From Neoroseomonas soli (lineage in GTDB: Bacteria > Pseudomonadota > Alphaproteobacteria > Acetobacterales > Acetobacteraceae), in NCBI RefSeq assembly GCF_018129065.1, contig NZ_JAAEDM010000013.1, forward strand, positions 1 to 64,000: DNA of 64,000 bases. The letters run 5' to 3'. The notes under the pieces were generated by a model, which saw nothing but the letters and a program-made list of their open reading frames with translations, did not search any database and was not told where the DNA came from. The position numbers and the translations under genes were made by a program. Shown piece by piece: positions 1 to 7,843 of the stretch (positions are counted from its first letter, which is position 1; every line of letters starts with the position of its first letter).

Positions 1-809
1 GCCAGGGTGACCAGCCCCGCCCCCGCCCGCCGCGCCCCCGCCGCCGCGAGCCGTGCCGCCCCGGTCATCCCGGCGCCGGCGAGGATGGTCACATGCCCGC
101 GCGTATATTTGTGTGCCGCGATGCCCGGTTCCGGCAGCCGCCACAGGCCGGGGGCATTGCGCCAGGCGCGCGGCGCGACCTGGTCCAGAACCGTGCCTGG
201 AAGGCCGATCTCGGCCAGCATCGTCTCGCCGCAGAGTTCCCGCCCCGGCAGCAGCAGGTGGCCGGGCTTGAGCCGGAAGAAGGTCACGGTCACCGCCGCG
301 CGCGGGGCGAAGCCGCGCACCTGGCCGGTCGCCCCGTCGAGGCCGGAAGGGACATCCACCGCGAGCACGGGGCCGCGCGCGGCGGCCAGCGCCCCTGCCA
401 CCACCCCCTCGACCGGGCGGGCCAGGCCGGCACCGAAGACGGCGTCGATGACCAGGGCGGCGCGCGCCGCCTCCTCCGCCGCGAAGCGGACCATGGGGCC
501 GCGCCAGCGGGCGGCGGCGAGGGCGGCGTCACTGCCCTCCTGCGGCGGCGCCAGGGCTGCGACCGCCACGGGCCATCCCGCCTGTTCGAGCAACCGTGCC
601 GCGACATAACCATCCCCGCCATTGTTCCCCGGCCCGGCCAGTACGAGGGTCCGGCAGGGGCGGAAGTGGCGCATGGCGGCGCGGGCCACGGCGCGCCCGG
701 CGGCCTCCATCAGCCTCTCCCCGGGAATGCCCCCGGCGATGGCGAGGGCGTCGGCGCGCCCCATCTCCTCCGGTGTCAGCAGCGCGAGGGGACTTGCGGC
801 AAGGCTCAT
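1..809 (-). CDS. nnrDE: Bifunctional NAD(P)H-hydrate epimerase / dehydratase, 3' part outside the window
   Basis: Repairs damaged NADHX/NADPHX: the N-terminal YjeF domain epimerises the hydrate and the C-terminal kinase-like domain dehydrates it with ADP or ATP. The visible product (269 residues, ATG at 809) carries the YjeF signature GPGNNGGDG near residue 58 and DVPSGLDG further on, then enters a second domain (GHVTILAGAGMTGAARLAA), the usual start of the NnrD half. The gene leaves the window at base 1, so most of NnrD is unseen. It is divergent from the sulfite dehydrogenase, with 46 bases between start codons. The identification of the N domain is firm; bifunctionality is inferred from the start of the second domain. 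Confidence 0.88.
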   Translation of the reverse strand, partial: MSLAASPLALLTPEEMGRADALAIAGGIPGERLMEAAGRAVARAAMRHFRPCRTLVLAGPGNNGGDGYVAARLLEQAGWPVAVAALAPPQEGSDAALAAARWRGPMVRFAAEEAARAALVIDAVFGAGLARPVEGVVAGALAAARGPVLAVDVPSGLDGATGQVRGFAPRAAVTVTFFRLKPGHLLLPGRELCGETMLAEIGLPGTVLDQVAPRAWRNAPGLWRLPEPGIAAHKYTRGHVTILAGAGMTGAARLAAAGARRAGAGLVTL

Positions 810-855
810 GTCGCCGAACACTCCATGGACGAAGAACCAAACAAGGGAGGCAGAA

Positions 856-2160
856 ATGACCCAGCAGGGTGGCCCCGAACGATCGGTCCATGAACTCTAC
901 CGCGATGACCCGGAACGTGCCGATGCGCTCGCCTGGGGGCGTCGCGGCGTTCTGAAGGGCGCGGCGCTCGCCGCCATGGGGACTGCTCTCGGCGGCACGA
1001 TCCCCTTCGCCCGCCAGATGCCGGCAGGGCTTTTGCCGGCGGCGCTCGCCCAGGGCCAGGGCGGGCCGCAATTCCTGGAGATGGAAGGCAAGGCACGCCT
1101 GATCCTGCAGGGCGAGCGTCCGCTCAATGCGGAGACGCCGGAGCATCTGCTCGATGACGACGTGACCCCGGCGGACAAGTTCTTCATCCGCAACAACGGC
1201 AGCGTGCCCGAGGCGGTCGCCGATCCGCGTACCTGGAAGATCACCATCGACGGCGAGGTGAATACGCCGATCGAGCTGACGCTTGGCGACCTCGAGCGCC
1301 GCTTCGAACTCGTCACGCGCCGATTGCAGATGGAATGCGGCGGCAATGGCCGTTCCGGCTTCTCACCGCAGGCGGCCGGCAACCAGTGGGGCAACGGTGC
1401 CATCTCCTGCGCGGAGTGGACCGGCGTGCGTTTGCGCGACGTGCTGCGCGCCGCGGGCGCCAAGGACAGCGCGAAGTTCACCGGCCATCACGGGGCGGAC
1501 AGCCACCTCTCGGCCCAGGGCCCGGCGATCAGTCGCGGCATGCGCATCGAAAAGGCGATGGACGAGGACACGATCATCGCCATCCGCATGAACGGCGCGC
1601 CCATCCCCCAGATGCACGGCGCGCCGACGCGGCTGATGGTGCCGGGCTGGCCGGGTTCGCTCAGCCAGAAGTGGTTCACGCGGATCGAGTTGCGCGCCTC
1701 GCCGCATAGCGGGCGGGGGATGGGCGGCACCTCCTATCGCGTGCCGGTGCGGCCGATCGTGCCCGGCAGCCGCAACAACGGCGCCGACTTCGCGGACCTG
1801 GAGAGCATGCCGGTCCGCTGCGTGCTGACGAGCCACGCGCACGGCGCGCGCCTGCCGACGGGCACCCGGGCTCTCGACCTGCGCGGCCAGGCCTGGGCGG
1901 GCGACCTGACGGTTTCCGCCGTGCATGTCTCGGTCGATTTCGGCGCCACCTGGCAAGCGATGACGGTCAACCCGCCCCCGAACCGCCATGCCTGGCAGCG
2001 CTGGACGGGACGGGTCGCCCTGCCCTCCGACGGGTATTTCGAGGTGTGGTACCGCGCCACCGACAGCAACGGGCGGATGCAGCCACATGTGGCTGCGAAC
2101 TGGAACCCGCAGGGCTACGGGGCGAACCCGATCAGCCGCGCGGCGATCCTGGTGGGCTGA
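856..2160 (+). CDS. Sulfite dehydrogenase, molybdopterin subunit (SorA/SoxC family)
   Basis: Periplasmic Mo-cofactor enzyme of the sulfite oxidase family, expected to oxidise sulfite to sulfate and pass electrons to the cytochrome c encoded next. The 434-residue product begins with a Tat signal (GRRGVLKGAAL, residues 28-38). The Mo domain contains the conserved cysteine ligand in MECGGNGRSGF (Cys161) and the substrate-site stretch MHGAPTRLMVPGWPG; a C-terminal dimerisation domain follows. ATG at 856 is chosen because GGGAGG lies just upstream and the Tat signal starts soon after; the frame is open further upstream but that part is antisense to nnrDE. The stop overlaps the next start (ATGA). 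SoxC and SorA cannot be told apart here; no other sox genes are nearby. Confidence 0.9.
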   Translation: MTQQGGPERSVHELYRDDPERADALAWGRRGVLKGAALAAMGTALGGTIPFARQMPAGLLPAALAQGQGGPQFLEMEGKARLILQGERPLNAETPEHLLDDDVTPADKFFIRNNGSVPEAVADPRTWKITIDGEVNTPIELTLGDLERRFELVTRRLQMECGGNGRSGFSPQAAGNQWGNGAISCAEWTGVRLRDVLRAAGAKDSAKFTGHHGADSHLSAQGPAISRGMRIEKAMDEDTIIAIRMNGAPIPQMHGAPTRLMVPGWPGSLSQKWFTRIELRASPHSGRGMGGTSYRVPVRPIVPGSRNNGADFADLESMPVRCVLTSHAHGARLPTGTRALDLRGQAWAGDLTVSAVHVSVDFGATWQAMTVNPPPNRHAWQRWTGRVALPSDGYFEVWYRATDSNGRMQPHVAANWNPQGYGANPISRAAILVG

Positions 2161-2537
2161 TGCGGGGCGCGCTTCTGGCGGCCGCGGGCGTTCTGCTCGC
2201 GGCCTCCGCCGTGCTGGCGCAGGACCCCGACCTCGCCCGGCGCCAGGCCGAGGCAGCGGCGGCGATCGCCGGGCGCGCGGAGGAGGAGACGGTCCTCGCC
2301 GAGGGCGAAGGCCGCTCGGAGGTCTTCGCCTATTGCACCGTTTGCCACAACACGGCGCTGATCCGCCGCAGCGCCTTCACCCGCGACCGATGGGACGAGT
2401 TGATGGACTGGATGGCGGAAAAGCACGGCATGAACCCGCTGGAAGGCGAATTCCGGCAGGCCATCGTCGACTACCTGGCGACTCATTACGGACCGCGGCA
2501 GCGCGGCCCGCGCGGCGGCAATCCCTTCCTGGACTGA
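2160..2537 (+). CDS. Small c-type cytochrome, electron acceptor subunit of the sulfite dehydrogenase
   Basis: A 125-residue secreted protein with a Sec signal peptide (residues 1-20, cleavage after VLA) and one haem c motif, CTVCH at 59-63. A methionine in KHGMNP could be the sixth ligand. Its start overlaps the stop of the molybdenum subunit, so the two are very probably translated together, as in SorAB-type sulfite dehydrogenases where the cytochrome takes electrons from the Mo centre. The haem motif and signal are direct observations; the partnership is inferred from position. Confidence 0.82.
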   Translation: MRGALLAAAGVLLAASAVLAQDPDLARRQAEAAAAIAGRAEEETVLAEGEGRSEVFAYCTVCHNTALIRRSAFTRDRWDELMDWMAEKHGMNPLEGEFRQAIVDYLATHYGPRQRGPRGGNPFLD

Positions 2538-2628
2538 CCGGCCGGCGCCCGGCGGGGAGTTCCCCTCTCCCCGCCCCCCGCCTATTCCGCAACCTCTGCT
2601 ATCCTGTCACTTGCAATCGGAGTCGCGC

Positions 2629-3261
2629 ATGGCCTTCGTCATCGCTGTCGCGCAGCGCAAGGGCGGTGCGGGCAAGTCCACCATCGCCGCCAACCTCGCC
2701 GCCGCCTTCGCCGAGAGCGGGGACCGCGTGGCGCTGCTCGACATGGACCCGCAGCGCAGCCTCGCCCGCTGGGACGAGTTGCGCGGGCGCAGCCCCAAGG
2801 CGCGCCCCCTGCATTTCGAGGCGCCTTCGGGCTGGCGCGTGCCGTCGATCCTCGACCGGCTGCGGCAGGAGGCCGACGTCGTGCTGCTCGACACCGCGCC
2901 GCATGACGACAGCGACGCGCGCACGGCGATCCGCGCCGCCGACCTCGTGCTGGTGCCGCTGCAGCCTTCGGCCGTCGACCTGTGGTCGATGGATGCGACG
3001 CTCGACCTCGCCAAGAAGGAAGGGCGGCCCGTTTCGCTGGTGCTGAACCGCGCGCCCGCCTCGGGCCGGTTGCTCGACCAGGTGAAGGCCGCGATCCAGG
3101 AACGCGGGCTGCCGCTCACCGCTGCGGCGCTCGGCAACCGCGCCGCCTTCGCCCAGGCCTTCATGGCCGGGCTCGGCGCGGTGGAGGCGGCGCCGAAGGG
3201 CGTGGCGGCGCAGGAGACGCGAGCCCTCGCCGAGGCGCTCCGCAGGCTCGAGGGACGCTGA
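2629..3261 (+). CDS. Orphan ParA-family ATPase
   Basis: A 210-residue protein with the deviant Walker A motif KGGAGKST (residues 11-18), the Walker A' region LLDMDPQRS and the Walker B-like LLDTAPHDD, all diagnostic of ParA/MinD ATPases that position plasmids, chromosomes or protein clusters on the nucleoid or membrane. ATG at 2629 has GGAG six bases upstream; a TTG 18 bases earlier is less likely. No ParB gene or parS-like repeats are seen, so it is probably not a partition locus. The gene ends one base before the next ORF. Cargo is unknown. Confidence 0.85.
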   Translation: MAFVIAVAQRKGGAGKSTIAANLAAAFAESGDRVALLDMDPQRSLARWDELRGRSPKARPLHFEAPSGWRVPSILDRLRQEADVVLLDTAPHDDSDARTAIRAADLVLVPLQPSAVDLWSMDATLDLAKKEGRPVSLVLNRAPASGRLLDQVKAAIQERGLPLTAAALGNRAAFAQAFMAGLGAVEAAPKGVAAQETRALAEALRRLEGR

Positions 3262-3262
3262 C

Positions 3263-3724
3263 ATGGCTACGTTGCTCTATGTGCTGCACGTCCTCGGGGC
3301 AGTGCTCTGGGTGGGGGGCATGGCCTTCGCCCTCTTCGCGCTGCGGCCGGCGGCGCATGAGGCGCTGGAGGCGCCGCAGCGCCTGGCGCTGATGCTGGGC
3401 GTGTTCCGTCGCTTCTTCCGGGTGCTCTGGCATGTCGTGCCGATCATCCTGCTGACCGGCTGGACGATGCTGGGCTTCTGGTATTGGGGTTTCGGCGCCA
3501 GCATCTGGCATGTGCACGTCATGCATGGCACGGGCCTCCTCATGGCGGGCATCTTCGTCGCCGTGGCGCTGGGACCGTTCCGCGCGATGCGCGCTGCCCT
3601 CGCCGCGGGCGACCGGGCGAAGGCGGCGGCGGCACTCGACAGGATCCGCAAGGGCGTCGCGCTCAACCTGGCGCTGGGCCTGCTGACGGTGGCCATCGCG
3701 GCCTGGGGGCGCTTCGGCGGATGA
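3263..3724 (+). CDS. CopD-like integral membrane protein
   Basis: A 153-residue protein with four predicted membrane helices (about residues 5-27, 52-72, 83-103, 130-150). The opening LYVLHVLGAVLWVGGM and the HVHVMHGTG segment resemble the CopD/DUF2269-type families, in which histidines in membrane helices may bind metal or haem. It sits one base after parA and overlaps the next start codon by 4 bases, so it is part of a small operon. Function is not established; a role in copper handling is only suggested by the family name. Confidence 0.65.
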   Translation: MATLLYVLHVLGAVLWVGGMAFALFALRPAAHEALEAPQRLALMLGVFRRFFRVLWHVVPIILLTGWTMLGFWYWGFGASIWHVHVMHGTGLLMAGIFVAVALGPFRAMRAALAAGDRAKAAAALDRIRKGVALNLALGLLTVAIAAWGRFGG

Positions 3725-4158
3725 GCGCGGCAGAAATCAAACGCTTCGAGATCGTCGAGGACGCCGCCCCGGAATTCGAGGCGGTGGGCGCGATCCAGCG
3801 CGGCCTGCACGAGTTCAACCAGGCCATGGGCGGCCCCTACGACCGCGAGCCGGTGACGCTCCTGGTCCAGGATTCCGACGGGCACACCTTCGGCGGCCTG
3901 CTCGGCCTGACCTTCTGGGGCTGGCTGTTCATCGACTGGCTGTGGCTGAGCCCGGAACTGCGCGGCAAGGGCTACGGCGCCGAACTGCTGACGCGCGCCG
4001 AGGCGATCGCGCGGGAGCGCGGCTGCACCAACGCCTATACCGACACCTTCTCCTTCCAGGCGCCGGGCTTCTGGCAGCGAAACGGCTATGTGGAGTTCGG
4101 GCGGCTGGACGGCATGCCGGCGGGGCATGCGCGGGTGTGGTTCAGGAAGGCGCTGTAG
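3721..4158 (+). CDS. GNAT-family N-acetyltransferase
   Basis: A 145-residue acetyltransferase of the GNAT fold. The acetyl-CoA loop is visible as LSPELRGKGYGAELL (motif A, RGKGYG), followed by the usual C-terminal GFWQRNGYVEFGRL. ATG at 3721 overlaps the stop of the preceding membrane protein gene. The closest-looking subfamily is small-molecule acetyltransferases, but the substrate cannot be read from the sequence. Confidence 0.82.
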   Translation: MSAAEIKRFEIVEDAAPEFEAVGAIQRGLHEFNQAMGGPYDREPVTLLVQDSDGHTFGGLLGLTFWGWLFIDWLWLSPELRGKGYGAELLTRAEAIARERGCTNAYTDTFSFQAPGFWQRNGYVEFGRLDGMPAGHARVWFRKAL

Positions 4159-4174
4159 CGGCGGTGGCCCGGCC

Positions 4175-4666
4175 GTGATCGCACTGCGCCTGTCGCGCAT
4201 CGCGCTGACCAAGTCGGTCGCGCTCCTGTTCACCTTGATCGCCTTCGGCAACCTCACCGACTACGGCACCAACTTCGCCTTCGTGCAGCACGTGCTGGCG
4301 ATGGACACGACGTTCCGTTCGCCGGGCGTGATGTGGCGGGCCATCACGGATCCGACCCTGCATCATGCCGCCTATATTCTGATCATCGCCTGGGAGGCAG
4401 CGACGGCGGTGCTGCTCTGGGCCGGCGTGATGCGACTCTGGAGCGCGCGGGGCGGCACCGCGGCGGCGTGGAATGCGGCGCGCGGACCGGCGATCCTCGG
4501 GCTGACAGCGGGGGCGCTGCTCTACGGGCTCGGCTTCCTGGTCGTCGCCGGGGAGTGGTTTTCCATGTGGCAGTCGCGGGAGTGGAACGGGCAGGCGAGC
4601 GCGGCGATCTTCCTGACCTTCATCGGGCTGACGCTGATCCACGTCTCGGCGGCGGAAACCGAATAG
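4175..4666 (+). CDS. DUF2165 small integral membrane protein
   Basis: A 163-residue membrane protein with four hydrophobic segments; the N-terminal stretch FGNLTDYGTNFAFVQHVLAMDT is typical of the DUF2165 family, whose function is unknown. GTG at 4175 is taken as start because it begins the conserved N terminus (IALRLSRIALTKSVA); there is no ATG in a sensible place. It ends 7 bases before a convergent EamA transporter gene. Confidence 0.72.
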   Translation: MIALRLSRIALTKSVALLFTLIAFGNLTDYGTNFAFVQHVLAMDTTFRSPGVMWRAITDPTLHHAAYILIIAWEAATAVLLWAGVMRLWSARGGTAAAWNAARGPAILGLTAGALLYGLGFLVVAGEWFSMWQSREWNGQASAAIFLTFIGLTLIHVSAAETE

Positions 4667-4673
4667 GCCGGCC

Positions 4674-5591
4674 TCACCGCTTCACGCCGAGCCGGACCTC
4701 GCGGTACCAGATGTAGAGCCCCGCCCCGACCAGCACCGCGATCCCGGCAAAGTCCCACCCATCCGGCAGTTCCGCCCAGACGAAGGCGCCGAGCGCCGTG
4801 GTCCAGACGATCCCCGCATATTCGAAGGGCGCGAGGAGCGTCGTCTCCCCGCTGCGATAGGCGTCCGTCATCAGCACCTGGGCCAGCGCCGAGACCAGGC
4901 CGATCCCGATCAGCAGCGCCCATTGCCAGCCGTTCGGCCAGACCCAGACCGGCACCGCCGCGATCCCGGCCAGCACGGCCGAGCCGGCGGCGAACCAGAA
5001 GACGATGGCGACGGAATTCTCCCCCGCCTCGCCCATGCGCCGGATGGTGATCATCGCCAGCGCCCAGCCGACCGCGCCCAGCAGGCAGAGCAGCACGGCC
5101 AGCCCCTCCCCCTGCATGCCGTCCGAACCCGGGCGGACCATCATCAGCACGCCGAGGAAGCCGATCACGACCGCGATGCCGCGCCGCCAGCCCACCGTCT
5201 CCCCCAGCAGCGGCACGGAGAGCACGGTGAGAAAGAGCGGCATGGTGAAGCCGAGCGCCGTGACCGTCGCCAGCGGCAGGTGCACGTAGCCGTAGAAGGC
5301 GCCGACCATGCCCATCATGCCGAACAGGGTGCGGGCCGCGTGGCTCATCGGGTTGCGGGTGACGAGCGCCTCTGTCCCGCCCGCCGCCAGCACCACCGGC
5401 AGCAGCGCGGGCAGCGCGAAGAGGTTGCGGAACAGGATCACTTCCGCGACCGGTATGGCCGGGCCGACGCCCTTGGCGCAGGCGGCCGCGATCGCGAAGG
5501 TGGCCGAGGCCAGCAGCACGAGGATGATGCCCCGCCGCCGGGCGCGCGCCCGGGCAGCCGGGTCGGGCGGCGCGATGGGATCAGGGGTCAT
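4674..5591 (-). CDS. EamA/DMT-family transporter
   Basis: A 305-residue inner-membrane protein with ten predicted helices arranged as two EamA repeats. The pattern FRNLFALPALLPV after helix 2 and the second-repeat LLAPFEYAGIVWTTALG match drug/metabolite transporters related to RhaT and YdcZ-like exporters. Substrate is unknown. The start (ATG at 5591) is 37 bases from the divergent Nudix gene. Confidence 0.85.
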   Translation of the reverse strand: MTPDPIAPPDPAARARARRRGIILVLLASATFAIAAACAKGVGPAIPVAEVILFRNLFALPALLPVVLAAGGTEALVTRNPMSHAARTLFGMMGMVGAFYGYVHLPLATVTALGFTMPLFLTVLSVPLLGETVGWRRGIAVVIGFLGVLMMVRPGSDGMQGEGLAVLLCLLGAVGWALAMITIRRMGEAGENSVAIVFWFAAGSAVLAGIAAVPVWVWPNGWQWALLIGIGLVSALAQVLMTDAYRSGETTLLAPFEYAGIVWTTALGAFVWAELPDGWDFAGIAVLVGAGLYIWYREVRLGVKR

Positions 5592-5628
5592 GGACGGTTC
5601 CGGCGGCCAAGGTTAGGGTCGGGCGCCC

Positions 5629-6270
5629 ATGAACGCCAGACCGCCAAAGGCGAAACCGCTCCCCGCCCATCCCGGCCTCACGGTTCTCTCGGACGAGGTG
5701 GTCTGGGACGGGCGCTTCCCGCTGCAACGCATCCGTTTCCGCCGCCGCCGCTTCGACGGCACCGAGGGCGGGGTGCAGACCTGGGAACTCTGGCGCCGGG
5801 GCGGCGCCGTGGCGGTGCTGCCCTGGGATCCCTGGACCGACCGCGTCGCGCTGATCGAGCAATTCCGCCTTCCCGCCCTCGCCGCGGGCCTCGAGCCCGT
5901 CATGGCCGAATGCCCGGCCGGCCTGCTCGAGCAGGGCGAGGATCCCGAGGATGCGGCGCGGCGGGAACTCGCCGAGGAGACCGGCCTGGCCGCCGACCGC
6001 TTCGCGCCGATGGGCCGCTACATCCTGACCCAGGGTGGCTGCGACGAGGTCATCACCCTCTTCCTCGGCCGCACGCGCCTGCCTGAGCCCGGTCATGGCG
6101 GCAACCACGGCCTCGACCACGAGCACGAGGACATCCGCGTGACGGTGATGGACGCGGCCGAGGCCATCGCCATGCTCGACGACAACCGCATCGACAATGC
6201 CACCGCCGCGATCAGCCTCGGCTGGTTCGCGCGACGGCGGGCTTCCCTGCTGCCGGACTGGACGACCTGA
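5629..6270 (+). CDS. Nudix hydrolase, ADP-ribose pyrophosphatase type
   Basis: A 213-residue hydrolase of nucleoside-diphosphate derivatives. The complete Nudix box (pattern GX5EX7REUXEEXGU) occupies residues 98-120, with REL and EET at residues 112-118. The preceding VALIEQFRLPA strand and GLEPVMAECPAGLLE context are characteristic of ADP-ribose pyrophosphatases (NudF group), which split ADP-ribose to AMP and ribose 5-phosphate. The stop abuts the next start codon, so it is probably co-transcribed with the alanyl-tRNA editing gene. Confidence 0.86.
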   Translation: MNARPPKAKPLPAHPGLTVLSDEVVWDGRFPLQRIRFRRRRFDGTEGGVQTWELWRRGGAVAVLPWDPWTDRVALIEQFRLPALAAGLEPVMAECPAGLLEQGEDPEDAARRELAEETGLAADRFAPMGRYILTQGGCDEVITLFLGRTRLPEPGHGGNHGLDHEHEDIRVTVMDAAEAIAMLDDNRIDNATAAISLGWFARRRASLLPDWTT

Positions 6271-6993
6271 ATGCCGACCGAACTCGTATTCCGCGACGAT
6301 GCCTACGCGCAGGAGGTGACGGCCCGCGTCGTCGCCGCAGCGCCGGAGGGCGTCGTGCTCGACCGCACCAATTTCTACGCACGCGCCGGCGGGCAGCCGG
6401 GCGATGCCGGCGTGTTGCGCTGGGCGGGCGGCGAGATGGCGGTGGCCGACACGCTGAAGGGGGCGGACGACACGGTGCTGCATGTCCCCGCCCCCGGCGC
6501 CGCCCTGCCGCCCATCAGTGCCGAGGTGACGGCGGCGCTCGACTGGGCGCGGCGGCACCGGCTGATGCGGATGCACACCTCGATGCACCTGCTGTGCAGC
6601 CTGATCCCGGGCGCGGGCGTGACCGGCGGGCAGGTCGGCGCGGACAAGTCGCGGCTCGACTTCGACCTGCCGGACCCGCCGACCAAGGAAAGCCTCACCG
6701 AGGCCCTGAACGCCCTGGTCGCCGCCGACCATCCGGTGGGCGAACTCTGGATCAGCGAGGAGGAACTCGACGCCAATCCCGGCCTGGTGCGCACGCTGTC
6801 GGTGCAGCCGCCGCGCGGGTCGGGGCGCATTCGCCTCGTGCGCATCGGCGGTGAGGACGCGCCGGTGGACCTGCAGCCCTGCGGCGGCACGCATGTGCGC
6901 CGCACCGGCGAGATCGGCCGCGTCGAGGTCGCGAAGATCGAGAACAAGGGCAAGGCGAACCGGCGCGTGACGCTGGTCCTCGCCGGGGAGTGA
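6271..6993 (+). CDS. alaX: AlaX-type alanyl-tRNA editing protein
   Basis: A free-standing trans-editing hydrolase that clears misacylated tRNA(Ala). The 240-residue protein has the zinc-binding motifs of the editing domain, HTSMH at 102-106 and CGGTH at 204-208, and the N-terminal NFYARAGGQPGD element seen in AlaRS-derived AlaX proteins of the longer type. It starts directly after the Nudix stop. Confidence 0.9.
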   Translation: MPTELVFRDDAYAQEVTARVVAAAPEGVVLDRTNFYARAGGQPGDAGVLRWAGGEMAVADTLKGADDTVLHVPAPGAALPPISAEVTAALDWARRHRLMRMHTSMHLLCSLIPGAGVTGGQVGADKSRLDFDLPDPPTKESLTEALNALVAADHPVGELWISEEELDANPGLVRTLSVQPPRGSGRIRLVRIGGEDAPVDLQPCGGTHVRRTGEIGRVEVAKIENKGKANRRVTLVLAGE

Positions 6994-6998
6994 CGCCG

Positions 6999-7841
6999 AT
7001 GGAAATGCTGGTTTCGACCGAATGGCTGGCCGCGGAACTGGGCAAGCCGGACCTGGTCGTCTTCGACTGCTCGACCTACCTGCCGGGCGAGCCGGGCAAC
7101 AAGCATGACGGCTTCCGCGCCGCGCACATCCCCGGCGCGCGGATGTTCGACATCGACGCCATCGCCGACGACGAGACCGACCTGCCGCACATGGTGCCGA
7201 CGCCGGCGAGGTTCGCGCGCATGATCGGCGCGCTCGGCGTCTCCAACGCGTCGCGGGTGGTGTTCTACGACCAGCACGGGCTGCGGTCCTCGCCGCGCGG
7301 CTGGTGGATGATGCGCCTGTTCGGCCACGACAAGGTGGCGGTGCTGGACGGCGGGCTGCCGGCTTGGAAGCAGGAAGGCCGCCCGGTCGAGACCGGCGAC
7401 GCCCCTGCCCCGGCACCGGCGACCTTCGTGCCGGATTTCCGCGCCGACCGCCTGAAGGGGATCGGCGACATCAAGCGCATCGTCGCCGATGGTTCGGCGC
7501 TGATCATCGACGCCCGCGCGAAGGGCCGCTTCGATGGCACGGCGCCCGAACCGCGCGCGGGCATGCCATCGGGCCACATGCCGGGCGCGGCCAACGTGCC
7601 GGCCACCGAAATGGCCGGGCCGGGCGGCAGGATGAAGGACCCGGCGACGCTGCGGGCCATCTTCGCCGCAGCGGGGGCAACGGGCGGGAAGCCGGTCGTG
7701 ACCTCCTGCGGGTCCGGCGTGACGGCCTGCGTGCTCGCCTTCGGCATGGCGCGCGCCGGCCTGCCCGAACCCGCCGTCTATGACGGCTCCTGGACCGAAT
7801 GGGCGTCCCGCCCGGAAACCACCAAGGAAAAGACCGCCTGA
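6999..7841 (+). CDS. sseA: 3-mercaptopyruvate sulfurtransferase
   Basis: A 280-residue two-domain rhodanese that transfers sulfur from 3-mercaptopyruvate to thiol acceptors or cyanide. The active-site loop CGSGVTAC (residues 237-244, Cys237) is the mercaptopyruvate type rather than the thiosulfate type. The inactive N-terminal rhodanese domain has the expected FYDQHGLRSSPRGWWMMR region. ATG at 6999 is preferred to a GTG at 6990 because GGGGAG lies 8 bases upstream. It follows alaX and precedes cystathionine beta-lyase, making a small sulfur-amino-acid group. Confidence 0.9.
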   Translation: MEMLVSTEWLAAELGKPDLVVFDCSTYLPGEPGNKHDGFRAAHIPGARMFDIDAIADDETDLPHMVPTPARFARMIGALGVSNASRVVFYDQHGLRSSPRGWWMMRLFGHDKVAVLDGGLPAWKQEGRPVETGDAPAPAPATFVPDFRADRLKGIGDIKRIVADGSALIIDARAKGRFDGTAPEPRAGMPSGHMPGAANVPATEMAGPGGRMKDPATLRAIFAAAGATGGKPVVTSCGSGVTACVLAFGMARAGLPEPAVYDGSWTEWASRPETTKEKTA

Positions 7842-7843
7842 CC

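Noticed and set aside
1-893. Several long plus-strand open frames at the left edge
   Set aside because: They are antisense to the nnrDE gene, whose product has clear YjeF motifs; GC-rich DNA keeps the opposite frames open.
2629-3261. A plasmid partition locus or replication origin
   Set aside because: No ParB, RepA or iterons; surrounding genes are chromosomal in character.
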